A program made the translations under genes and the position numbers. The notes beneath the pieces were generated by a model. That model worked only from the letters and a program-made list of their open reading frames with translations, did not search any database and was not told where the DNA came from. Below, one piece after another: positions 1-5,415 of a stretch of DNA of 5,415 bases (its first letter is position 1; each line of letters starts with the position of its first letter). Source of the stretch: JAFDWI01 sp964449375 (GTDB lineage: Bacteria; Actinomycetota; Acidimicrobiia; Acidimicrobiales; Iamiaceae); contig CAYVAS010000116.1 in NCBI GenBank assembly GCA_964449375.1, positions 1-5,415 of the forward strand. The letters are read 5' to 3'.

Positions 1-125
1 GGGGTGTGCGTGTACACGCGGGTGCAGACACCACGGCGCTGGGGCGCGCCCTTGAGCGCGGGGGTCTTGCCTTCGCGCGTCTTGGAAGAACGGCCCTTGC
101 GGACCAACTGCTGGATGGTGGGCAC
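1..125 (-). CDS. rpsL: 30S ribosomal protein S12, N-terminal part (runs off the left edge)
   Basis: S12 is a small-subunit ribosomal protein at the decoding centre that helps control translational accuracy. Reading the minus strand from the GTG at 125-123 gives 41 full codons that begin MPTIQQLVRKGRSSK and continue through KTPALKGAPQRRGVCTRVY, the highly conserved S12 N-terminus. The remaining two-thirds or so of the protein lies outside the window, including the Lys43 region linked to streptomycin resistance. The GTG start is supported by family alignment, since S12 begins MPTIQQL, and by a Shine-Dalgarno-like AAAGG at 136-132, six bases upstream. Residue 40 is His where Thr is usual (VYTHTP versus VYTTTP). 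S12 normally heads the str operon (rpsL-rpsG-fusA-tuf), so translation genes probably continue to the left. The identification is certain; the downstream operon is inference. Confidence 0.97.
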   Translation of the reverse strand, partial: MPTIQQLVRKGRSSKTREGKTPALKGAPQRRGVCTRVYTHT

Positions 126-190
126 CTTGCACCTTTCGAACGTCGTGATCGGACCCGGACGGATCCACCCTCCGGCGAGGCCGACGTACC

Positions 191-220
191 ATCGTAGGAA
201 CCAGCTACCGCCGGGTGCAA
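191..220 (-). promoter_or_regulatory. Candidate sigma-70-type promoter for rpsL
   Basis: On the minus strand, TTGCAC (220-215) and TACGAT (196-191) are separated by 18 bases. The second fits the actinobacterial TANNNT -10 pattern and the first shares TTG and two further purine/pyrimidine-compatible positions with TTGACA. Transcription would start near 184-183 and give a 5' leader of about 58 bases before the rpsL GTG. It lies wholly in the spacer between the kinase stop and rpsL, so the ribosomal operon would not depend on read-through from the kinase gene. Not tested by any transcript data. Confidence 0.55.
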
Positions 221-227
221 GACCGCG

Positions 228-250
228 CCGCCACCGGTGGCGGACGCCAC
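228..250. terminator. Palindrome behind the kinase gene, possible terminator
   Basis: CCGCCACCGGTGGCGG at 228-243 is a perfect 16-bp palindrome that can fold as a six-pair stem with a four-base loop. GCCAC at 246-250 can instead pair with GTGGC at 237-241, giving two mutually exclusive hairpins. The element starts directly after the kinase stop codon (253-251, minus strand) and ends eight bases before the candidate rpsL -35 box. It lacks a U-tract on either strand, so it would be a non-canonical terminator. A protein-binding operator or transcript-end stabiliser is also possible. Confidence 0.4.
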
Positions 251-2161
251 TCAACGGTGGGCGGAGAGGGGATCTTCCAGCGGTTCGCCCAGGCGGACCC
301 GGCGGACGATCTCGAACAGATCGGCGAGGTCGATCGGCTTGGTCAGGTAGCCGTCGGCCCCAGCGGTCATGAGGCGTTGGATCTGGCTGCGGGACGCATC
401 CGCGGAACACATCACCACGGTGGTGTCCGCGATCGCCGGGGTCGACCGGATCGTGCGCAGCACCTCTTCACCGGACAGGTCGGGCAGGTGCAGGTCGAGC
501 AGCACCAGGTCCGGGCACAGCCGGTTGGCCAGGTCCAGTCCCCTGCTGCCCTGCACGGCGATGACCAGGTCGATGTCGCCCTGGGTCCGCAGTGCCCGGT
601 CGATGAGTTGGGAGTTGGTGATGTTGTCCTCGATGTAGAGCACTCCCAGGCGCCGGTCGGCCGCCTCGACGTCGGTGGGAAGGCTGGGGGCACCGTCGGG
701 TTCGGGCAGGGTGTCGACCCGACGTTCGGCCTGGGGCAGCTCGAGTGAGAACGTCGAGCCTTCGCCGAGGGTGGAATAGACGGTCAGGGTGCCGTTCATC
801 TCGCGGCTGAGGGTCCGCGAAAGCGCAAGGCCCACTCCGGTCCCCTCCACCGAGGTGGCCTCGGCGCCGAGACGCTCGAAGGGGCGGAACAACTCGGGCA
901 GCTTTGAAGGCTCGATGCCCGGGCCGGTGTCGGTGACCGAGATCGAAACGGTGCCTCCCGAGGCCTGCACGTCGACCGAGATCGACCCGCCCTCGAAATT
1001 GTACTTGACCGCGTTGGAGAGCAGGTTCAACAGGATCTGCAGCAACCGCTGCCGGTCGGCGTGGACGAAGATGTCGTCGCCGTCGACGGCCATGGTCACC
1101 GAGAGGTCCCGCTCGGCGGCCTGGGGGCCGATCAGGTCCAGGGCGATGTCGAGTTCGTCGGTGACCGCGACCGGCTCCAGGGACAGCCGGAGCTTTCCGG
1201 CCTCGATCTTGGCCAGGTCCAGGACCTCGTTGATCATGTTGAGCAGGTGGCGGCTGGAGCGCTGGATGGCGTCGATGTTCTCGGCCTGCTCATCGGTGAG
1301 ATCGTCCATCTGGAGCAGTTGGGAGAACCCGATGATCGAGTTGAGGGGGGTCCGCAGTTCGTGGCTCATCCGTGACAGGAACTCGCTCTTGTAACGGCTG
1401 GCCTCGTCCGCGCGGTCACGGGTGGCGCGGAGCTGGGCCTCGATGTGGTGGCGGCGGGTCACGTCGTGAGCGGCAGCCATGATGATGTCGCGGCCGGCCA
1501 CCGGCTTGGCGGTCCACTCCAGCACCCGGTACGAGCCGTCCGCGGCCCGGTAGCGGTTCTCGAAGCTGGTGACCTGATCGCCGACGGCGAGGTCGTCCAT
1601 GGCGGCCCGCGTCGTCTCCTGGTCGTCGGGGTGGACGAAGCTCAGGTACGGGCGGGCCATGAGCTCGGCGAGGGGGTAGCCCAGCGTGGCGCGCCAGGCG
1701 GGATTCAGCCGAATGAACCGGCCGTCCACCGTGGCGACCGACAGCAGATCGAGGGAGAGGTCGAAGAACTCGTCGGACCAGTAGCGGCCCCGGCCGTTGC
1801 TGGCGGGGTCGACGATGACGCCCACGTAGCGGGACTCGCCGCCGGTACCGATCCGGTCGATGCGGAGCTGCACGTCGACGAGTGAGCCATCGGCGTGCAG
1901 CGCCTGCAGCGGCTGACCACTTCCGATGATGTCGCCCTCGCCGGTCTTCCGCAGAATCTCCAGGTACTGGGCCAGCGCCGCGCGCGACACCTCGGGGATC
2001 AGCATGGCGAGGCTGTGACCCACGACGTCTTCGGCCCGGTGGCCGAAGAGCTGCTCGGCGCCGGCACTGAAGCTGTGCACGGTGCCGTCCGCGTCGATGA
2101 TCACGGTGCCGACCACGGGAAGGTCGGGAAATGCTCGGTTCAACGTCGGTTCAGAGCTCAC
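251..2161 (-). CDS. Soluble hybrid sensor histidine kinase, PAS-PAS-HisKA-HATPase-REC
   Basis: Predicted cytoplasmic kinase that autophosphorylates on His in response to a signal and passes the phosphate to Asp receivers. With the GTG start at 2161 it has 636 residues. An N-terminal PAS-like domain (about 14-118) and a second PAS (about 133-235, ending AAHDVTRR) lead through a short coiled coil (236-262) into HisKA, with the phosphoacceptor in SHELRTPLN (His267). HATPase motifs follow: N box around Asn379/Asn383, G1 DTGPGI (411-416), F box near 424-429, G2 GTGVGLAL (440-447). A C-terminal receiver (about 505-622) has Glu511/Asp512, phospho-Asp556, Ser586 and Lys608, the full active set. No transmembrane segment or signal peptide is visible. 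The start is chosen because GAGGTGA lies just upstream and PAS1 begins about 14 residues in; an upstream in-frame GTG at 2278 would add 39 Arg-rich residues without a clear ribosome site. No HPt domain is present. The signal is unknown. The likely partner is the divergent REC-EAL gene. Confidence 0.95.
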   Translation of the reverse strand: MSSEPTLNRAFPDLPVVGTVIIDADGTVHSFSAGAEQLFGHRAEDVVGHSLAMLIPEVSRAALAQYLEILRKTGEGDIIGSGQPLQALHADGSLVDVQLRIDRIGTGGESRYVGVIVDPASNGRGRYWSDEFFDLSLDLLSVATVDGRFIRLNPAWRATLGYPLAELMARPYLSFVHPDDQETTRAAMDDLAVGDQVTSFENRYRAADGSYRVLEWTAKPVAGRDIIMAAAHDVTRRHHIEAQLRATRDRADEASRYKSEFLSRMSHELRTPLNSIIGFSQLLQMDDLTDEQAENIDAIQRSSRHLLNMINEVLDLAKIEAGKLRLSLEPVAVTDELDIALDLIGPQAAERDLSVTMAVDGDDIFVHADRQRLLQILLNLLSNAVKYNFEGGSISVDVQASGGTVSISVTDTGPGIEPSKLPELFRPFERLGAEATSVEGTGVGLALSRTLSREMNGTLTVYSTLGEGSTFSLELPQAERRVDTLPEPDGAPSLPTDVEAADRRLGVLYIEDNITNSQLIDRALRTQGDIDLVIAVQGSRGLDLANRLCPDLVLLDLHLPDLSGEEVLRTIRSTPAIADTTVVMCSADASRSQIQRLMTAGADGYLTKPIDLADLFEIVRRVRLGEPLEDPLSAHR

Positions 2162-2163
2162 GG

Positions 2164-2170
2164 TCACCTC
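2164..2170 (-). promoter_or_regulatory. Ribosome binding site that decides the kinase start
   Basis: GAGGTGA on the minus strand matches the anti-Shine-Dalgarno well; its GAGG core lies five bases before the GTG at 2161-2159. The nearby in-frame GTG at 2167 overlaps this site and is unlikely to be used. The ATG at 2236 has only a GAGGG abutting it, which is too close. Confidence 0.65.
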
Positions 2171-2330
2171 ACGGGACGCGTGGTACGAGTCGGAGCGCGT
2201 CGATCGTCGGGGCGCCCGCGGCACCGTCTCGCCCATCCCTCGGCGTTTCGGTACGTGATCCCGTTGTCGGCCCACCACGCCGACGGCTTGAGTGCTCCGC
2301 CGACAATCGGGCCGTCCGACCCAGGTGGAC

Positions 2331-2358
2331 GCCCGGCTCCGGGCACCTGCGTGCCCGG
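2331..2358. repeat. Three-arm inverted repeat with two alternative hairpins
   Basis: CCGGGCAC (2339-2346) and GTGCCCGG (2351-2358) form a perfect 8-bp stem with loop CTGC. A second copy of GCCCGG at 2331-2336 is also complementary to the middle arm, with only two bases between. The middle arm can thus pair with either side. No U-tract follows on either strand, and no gene end is nearby, so an operator or a leader-RNA structure is more likely than a terminator. Confidence 0.5.
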
Positions 2359-2425
2359 GTGCGTCCAGCGGATCATCTTTGGCGAGTGCCCCTCACAATT
2401 CGCGGCGCCGGACCGAAGGGGACTC

Positions 2426-2554
2426 GTGAACTTCAACGGGCAACGATCCGAGCCGGCGCGCCCCTCCGCCGGCGATCGAGGGCAACCACCGACCGGGTTC
2501 GAAGGTGGCGAGGACCGTGCCGGCGGGCTCCGGCCGGGGTCGGGTGGGCGATGA
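2426..2554 (+). CDS. Doubtful 42-residue ORF overlapping the REC-EAL start
   Basis: A GTG at 2426 is preceded by AAGGGGA (2416-2422), a fair ribosome site, and opens a 42-codon frame. Its TGA at 2552-2554 overlaps the ATG of the REC-EAL gene as ATGA, a layout typical of translational coupling. The downstream gene has only a weak ribosome site of its own (GGTGGG close to the ATG), which would fit coupling. Against it, the peptide is rich in Gly, Arg and Pro, resembles no family I know, and about 74 percent of its third codon positions are G or C, which looks less strict than in the clear genes. It may be a leader peptide, a small protein or chance. Confidence 0.25.
   Translation: MNFNGQRSEPARPSAGDRGQPPTGFEGGEDRAGGLRPGSGGR
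2452..2473. repeat. GC-rich stem-loop upstream of the REC-EAL gene
   Basis: GCCGGCG (2452-2458) and CGCCGGC (2467-2473) are perfect complements separated by eight bases. The stem lies about 78 bases before the REC-EAL ATG and inside the doubtful small ORF. Stems of this size occur by chance in DNA this GC-rich, so a role in the leader RNA is only possible. Confidence 0.3.
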
Positions 2555-3765
2555 TCACCAGCAGCTTCCCCCATTCCCGGGTGCTGGTGGTCGACGACGA
2601 GGCCGCGAACGTCGCCCTGCTGACCAAGATGCTCGACCGGGCCGGCTATGCGAACGTGGCCTCGACCACCGACTCGGGCGACGTGATGCGTCTGGTGTCG
2701 ACCTTCGAGCCCGACCTGATCCTGCTCGATCTGCACATGCCCGAACCCGACGGGTTCGCGATCATGGCCCGTCTCGGCGAGCTCGCCACTTCCGACACGT
2801 TCCTTCCGGTGCTGGTGCTGACCGCAGATGCCACGGAGATCACCAAGGTCCGGGCGCTGGGCAACGGCGCGACCGATTTTCTGACCAAACCCTTCGAGTA
2901 CGCCGAGTTGCTGCTCCGCCTCAAGAACCTGCTCACGCTGCGGCAGCAACACGAGCAGCTCCGACGCGCCAACGTGTCGTTGACCTACACGGTCGAACAG
3001 CACGAGCGCGACGCGGCCGCCCAGAAGGAATACGAGCGGCAGATCACGCTGCGGACCGAGTCGATCCTGTCGGAGTCCGGGCCGCGCATGGTGTACCAGC
3101 CGATCGTGGACCTCACCGACGGTTCGCTGATCGCCGTGGAGGCGCTGGCCCGCTTTCCCGAGGGCTACAGCGATCGACCCGAGGTGTGGTTCGCCGAAGC
3201 CCACGAAGTGGGGCTGGGGGTGCAGCTCGAGACCGCCGCGCTCGAAGCGGCACTGCGTGGTCTGGAGCGGCTGCCCGACGACTGCGATCTGTCGCTGAAC
3301 GTGTCGCCGGAGACGCTGCGCTCACCCGCGCTGCGCTACGTGTTGAACGCCGTGCCGGCGGAGCGGATCGTGTTGGAGGTGACCGAACACGGACAGGTCG
3401 AGGACTACCGGGACCTCATCGATTCGATCGAGGACCTGCGGGCACGCGGCGTCCGGATCGCCGTGGACGACACCGGATCCGGGTCGGCGGGTCTGCAGCA
3501 GATCCTCGAGCTCGGACCCGACATCGTGAAGCTCGACCGCAGCCTGGTGCGGGACCTGGACACCTCGCCGGTGCGGCGGTCGCTGGTCGCGTCGCTGTTG
3601 CACTTCGCCTCGGAAGTCGGTCTGACCCTCATCGCCGAGGGGATCGAGACCACCGGCGAGTTCGCCGCGGTGCAGGCGCTGGGAGTCCAAGTCGGTCAGG
3701 GCTACCTGCTGGCCGAACCCGGCGAACTGCCCGTCACGACCCCCCGGTTGCCCACCGCGTCCTGA
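2551..3765 (+). CDS. REC-EAL response regulator, predicted c-di-GMP phosphodiesterase
   Basis: A 404-residue cytoplasmic protein predicted to hydrolyse cyclic di-GMP to pGpG under control of a phosphorylatable receiver; the layout and length resemble Pseudomonas RocR. The REC domain (about 9-125) has Asp15/Asp16, phospho-Asp60 in LILLDLHMP, Thr91 and Lys113. A charged helical linker (about 125-172) probably forms a coiled coil for dimerisation. The EAL domain (about 175-392) keeps Glu197 of EAL, Asn250, Glu276 and Glu279 in LEVTEH, Asp306/Asp307, Lys327, Glu363 and Gln383, the metal-binding and catalytic set of active enzymes, with spacing from Glu276 onward as in RocR (recalled from memory). 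Loop 6 reads DDTGSG rather than DDFGTG. No GGDEF domain is present. The ATG at 2551 starts ten residues before the first REC strand; upstream frame extension is Arg-rich and non-coding in character. The divergent kinase is the likely phosphodonor. Catalytic activity is inferred. Confidence 0.95.
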   Translation: MITSSFPHSRVLVVDDEAANVALLTKMLDRAGYANVASTTDSGDVMRLVSTFEPDLILLDLHMPEPDGFAIMARLGELATSDTFLPVLVLTADATEITKVRALGNGATDFLTKPFEYAELLLRLKNLLTLRQQHEQLRRANVSLTYTVEQHERDAAAQKEYERQITLRTESILSESGPRMVYQPIVDLTDGSLIAVEALARFPEGYSDRPEVWFAEAHEVGLGVQLETAALEAALRGLERLPDDCDLSLNVSPETLRSPALRYVLNAVPAERIVLEVTEHGQVEDYRDLIDSIEDLRARGVRIAVDDTGSGSAGLQQILELGPDIVKLDRSLVRDLDTSPVRRSLVASLLHFASEVGLTLIAEGIETTGEFAAVQALGVQVGQGYLLAEPGELPVTTPRLPTAS

Positions 3766-3785
3766 GTTTCCGGATCACCCGCGAA

Positions 3786-3803
3786 CCGTCGTGACGTCGA
3801 CGG
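3786..3803. terminator. Weak stem-loop after the REC-EAL gene
   Basis: CCGTCG (3786-3791) and CGACGG (3798-3803) form a six-pair stem with loop TGACGT, 21 bases after the REC-EAL stop. No U-tract follows, so termination here is uncertain. The 104-base spacer to the next gene contains nothing else but the promoter candidate at its right end. Confidence 0.25.
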
Positions 3804-3833
3804 GGGACGAGGGGGCGACGTTCCGATCCGGCG

Positions 3834-3862
3834 ATGGCATGACGCGCAGCGGGCTCTACCGT
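3834..3862 (+). promoter_or_regulatory. Candidate leaderless promoter of the oxidoreductase gene
   Basis: ATGGCA (3834-3839, four of six matches to TTGACA) and TACCGT (3857-3862, TANNNT type) are 17 bases apart. Seven bases separate the -10 box from the A of the ATG at 3870, so transcription would begin at or next to the start codon. No Shine-Dalgarno sequence precedes this ATG, which agrees with a leaderless mRNA, a common arrangement in actinobacteria. It implies separate transcription from the REC-EAL gene. Confidence 0.5.
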
Positions 3863-3869
3863 TGACGAC

Positions 3870-5318
3870 ATGGCGACCGATCCCTCCGATGCCGATGTGA
3901 TCGTGCTGGGACTCGGTCCCGGCGGGGAGGCCGTCGCCGAGACGCTCGTCGCCGAGGGGCGCCGGGTCGTGGGCGTCGACGAGCGTCTGGTCGGCGGGGA
4001 GTGCCCCTACTTCGCCTGTATCCCCTCCAAGATGGTTCTGCGGGCGGCCCAGACACTGGCCGAGGCCGCGCGGGTCGACGCCCTCGCCGGGCGCGCCACG
4101 ACCCGGGCGGACTACACCTACGTGGCCGACCGGATCCGGGACGAGGCGACCACCGACTGGGACGATGCCGAAGCGGTGCAGCGCTTCGTCGACCGGGGCG
4201 GCGTGTTCGTCCGAGGGCGCGGTCGGCTGACCGGACGTGAGAGCGACGGCCGTCTGACCGTCGAGGTCGCCGGTGCGGAGTACCGGGCGCTGGACGTGGT
4301 GGTGGCCACCGGCACCCGACCCACCTTGCCGCCCATCGACTCGCTCCCCGACCTGGTAGCGACCGGTGAGCAGTTCGATTCGCCGATCTGGACCAACCGC
4401 GAAGCGCTCCGTGCACCGCGCCTTCCCGCGTCGCTGACGATCGTCGGCGGCGGACCGGTCGGTTGCGAACTGGCACAGGGTTTCGCCCGTTTCGGCGTGG
4501 CGGTCACCGTCGTCCAACGCTCCCCGCGGTTGTTGCCCGGGGAGGAACCGGCGGCCTCGGCGGTGCTGGCCGAGGTGTTCGCCCGCGAGGGGATCGACGT
4601 GCGCGTCGCCACCGAGGTCACCGACGTGCAGATCCAGGACGATGGCCGCGTCCGCGTCGAGACGAGGTCCCGGGACTCCGATGCGGCCCCGGGCTCGATC
4701 ACCACCGACAAGCTGCTGTTCGCGACGGGCCGCCGCGCCAACCTGACCGACATCGGCCTCGACCGGGTCGGCCTCGACCCTCAGGTCCCCACCCTCGAGG
4801 TCGACGACCACATGCGGGTGGTCGGCGCCGACGGGACGCCGGTGCGGGGGCTGCACGCGGTGGGTGACGTCACCGGGCGTGGGCCGTTCACGCACGTGGC
4901 CGACTGGCAGGCCCGGATCCTGAGCGGGGAGCTTCTCGGGCGCCCGGAACCCTTCGGGGGCTACCACGGTCTTGCGAGGACGACCTTCACCGACCCCGAG
5001 GTCGGTCGGGTCGGCAGCACCGCAGCCGAGGCGCGCGCCGCGGGGCTCACCGTGCGCACCGGCCATGCGACGCTCGCCACCGACACCCGCGGACGGATCC
5101 ACGGCCCCGGCAACGACGGCTTCATCGAGCTGGTCGTCGACGCGGACGCCGATGTGCTCGTCGGGGCCACGGTCGTCGCGCCCGGCGGCGGCGAGATCCT
5201 CGGGCTGTTGACCCTCGCGGTCCACGCCCGGGTGCCGGTCACGACGCTGTCGACCATGCACTACGTGTTCCCGACGCTGCATCGCACCGTCCTGGAAGCT
5301 CTCGGGAACCTCGGTTGA
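3870..5318 (+). CDS. FAD/NAD(P) pyridine nucleotide-disulfide oxidoreductase, substrate unknown
   Basis: A 482-residue flavoprotein of the class I disulfide reductase family (lipoamide dehydrogenase, glutathione and mercuric reductases); such enzymes move electrons from NAD(P)H through FAD to a Cys pair and then to a substrate. Seen in order: FAD Rossmann motif GLGPGG (14-19); redox pair in CPYFACIPSK (Cys45, Cys50); ATG motif (146-148); NAD(P) motif GGGPVG (193-198); second FAD motif GLHAVGDV with Asp333; dimerisation domain (about 365-480). After the second Rossmann strand the sequence is VVQRSPR, without the acidic residue usual for NADH, which hints at NADPH. The C-terminal HPTLSE motif is replaced by FPTLHR, so the base-forming His and its Glu partner are absent (Phe467, Arg472). 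There is no N-terminal metal-binding domain and no C-terminal Cys pair, so it is not a standard mercuric reductase either. Start ATG lacks a ribosome site but fits a leaderless promoter. It has no evident tie to the c-di-GMP genes. Confidence 0.93.
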   Translation: MATDPSDADVIVLGLGPGGEAVAETLVAEGRRVVGVDERLVGGECPYFACIPSKMVLRAAQTLAEAARVDALAGRATTRADYTYVADRIRDEATTDWDDAEAVQRFVDRGGVFVRGRGRLTGRESDGRLTVEVAGAEYRALDVVVATGTRPTLPPIDSLPDLVATGEQFDSPIWTNREALRAPRLPASLTIVGGGPVGCELAQGFARFGVAVTVVQRSPRLLPGEEPAASAVLAEVFAREGIDVRVATEVTDVQIQDDGRVRVETRSRDSDAAPGSITTDKLLFATGRRANLTDIGLDRVGLDPQVPTLEVDDHMRVVGADGTPVRGLHAVGDVTGRGPFTHVADWQARILSGELLGRPEPFGGYHGLARTTFTDPEVGRVGSTAAEARAAGLTVRTGHATLATDTRGRIHGPGNDGFIELVVDADADVLVGATVVAPGGGEILGLLTLAVHARVPVTTLSTMHYVFPTLHRTVLEALGNLG

Positions 5319-5334
5319 CGCCCGCCGGGCGTCA
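5316..5334. terminator. Bidirectional hairpin carrying both convergent stop codons
   Basis: TGACGCCC (5316-5323), loop GCC, and GGGCGTCA (5327-5334) form a perfect 8-bp stem. The first TGA is the oxidoreductase stop; the TCA at the other end is the stop of the convergent minus-strand gene. No U-tract follows on either strand, but the position between converging gene ends strongly suggests a shared terminator. Confidence 0.6.
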
Positions 5335-5415
5335 GCCGACCGTGAACAGTGGTCCGCTGCCGACGGTGGTGAACGCGTGATACCGGAAGCCGCCGTCCTC
5401 GACCACCCAGTCACC
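5332..5415 (-). CDS. C-terminal end of an unidentified convergent gene (cut by the right edge)
   Basis: The minus-strand frame from 5415 to the TGA at 5334-5332 gives 27 residues beginning GDWVVEDGGFRYHAF and ending PLFTVG. About 85 percent of its codons end in G or C, much more than in the overlapping minus-strand frame starting at 5414, so this is the likely coding frame. It ends in the hairpin shared with the oxidoreductase gene, as expected of a convergent neighbour. The fragment is hydrophobic and aromatic with beta-strand character, but too short to assign to a family. Chance open frame is the alternative. Confidence 0.55.
   Translation of the reverse strand, partial: GDWVVEDGGFRYHAFTTVGSGPLFTVG

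Larger units (their letters stand above)
2162..2550. other. Divergent spacer between the kinase and REC-EAL genes
   Basis: These 389 bases lie between two divergently read signalling genes and should carry both promoters. I found no convincing -35/-10 pair on either strand. The only AT-richer stretches are around 2371-2380 and 2394-2400 (CACAATT). The spacer holds the inverted repeats at 2331-2358 and 2452-2473 and the doubtful small ORF at 2426-2554. Long open frames cross it on both strands, but their composition is Arg/Pro/Gly-rich, as expected of non-coding GC-rich DNA. Confidence 0.6.

Noticed and set aside
4..372. Plus-strand open frames at the left edge
   Set aside because: They lie opposite rpsL, whose S12 sequence is unmistakable on the minus strand, and then cross its promoter region; Arg/Pro-rich product.
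215..748. 177-codon plus-strand open frame under the kinase receiver domain
   Set aside because: Opposite strand to a receiver with all conserved residues; Gln/Val/Gly-rich product typical of an antisense GC-rich frame.
2162..2278. N-terminal extension of the kinase to the GTG at 2278
   Set aside because: The added 39 residues are Arg-rich and precede the PAS domain without homology, and the ribosome site supports the GTG at 2161 instead.
2164..3204. 346-codon minus-strand open frame opposite the REC-EAL gene and spacer
   Set aside because: Antisense shadow of the REC domain, with low-complexity composition and no recognisable motif.
3770..3831. CCGGATC and GATCCGG inverted repeat around the spacer after the REC-EAL gene
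   Set aside because: Seven bases separated by 48 bases; short enough to be chance in this composition and no other sign of function.
3702..5414. 570-codon minus-strand open frame opposite the oxidoreductase
   Set aside because: It is antisense to a clearly recognised flavoprotein, its product is rich in Gly, Arg, Asp and His without a known domain, and it arises because GC-rich codons rarely give stops in the opposite frame.

Overview
This window comes from a high-GC bacterium, most likely an actinobacterium (an Acidimicrobiia-like lineage is a guess). The evidence is the very GC-rich third codon positions, GTG starts on rpsL and the sensor kinase, and a promoter placed as expected for a leaderless transcript. 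It holds three complete genes, two genes cut by the window edges and one doubtful small ORF. I saw no tRNA, CRISPR array, insertion sequence or phage gene.

Left region, all on the minus strand. The first 125 bases encode the N-terminal 41 residues of ribosomal protein S12 (rpsL), running off the left edge. Behind it lies a 125-base spacer with a good candidate rpsL promoter and, next to the preceding gene's stop, a perfect 16-bp palindrome. The gene upstream of rpsL is not rpoC, as in many bacteria, but a 636-residue soluble hybrid sensor histidine kinase (PAS-PAS-HisKA-HATPase-REC).

Centre. A 389-base divergent spacer separates the kinase from a plus-strand response regulator with REC-coiled coil-EAL layout, as in RocR. 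This is a predicted cyclic-di-GMP phosphodiesterase with its main catalytic residues intact. The two genes probably form one signalling unit: the kinase senses a cytoplasmic cue through PAS domains and phosphorylates the REC of the EAL protein, which then changes c-di-GMP level. The spacer contains GC-rich inverted repeats and a possible 42-codon ORF whose stop overlaps the EAL gene's start (ATGA).

Right region. A 482-residue FAD/NAD(P) pyridine nucleotide-disulfide oxidoreductase follows on the plus strand, with its own likely leaderless promoter. It keeps the redox-active cysteine pair (CPYFAC) but lacks the C-terminal His-Glu dyad of lipoamide dehydrogenase and glutathione reductase, so its substrate is unknown. 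Its stop codon sits in one arm of a perfect 8-bp hairpin. The other arm holds the stop codon of a convergent minus-strand gene, of which only the last 27 codons are visible.
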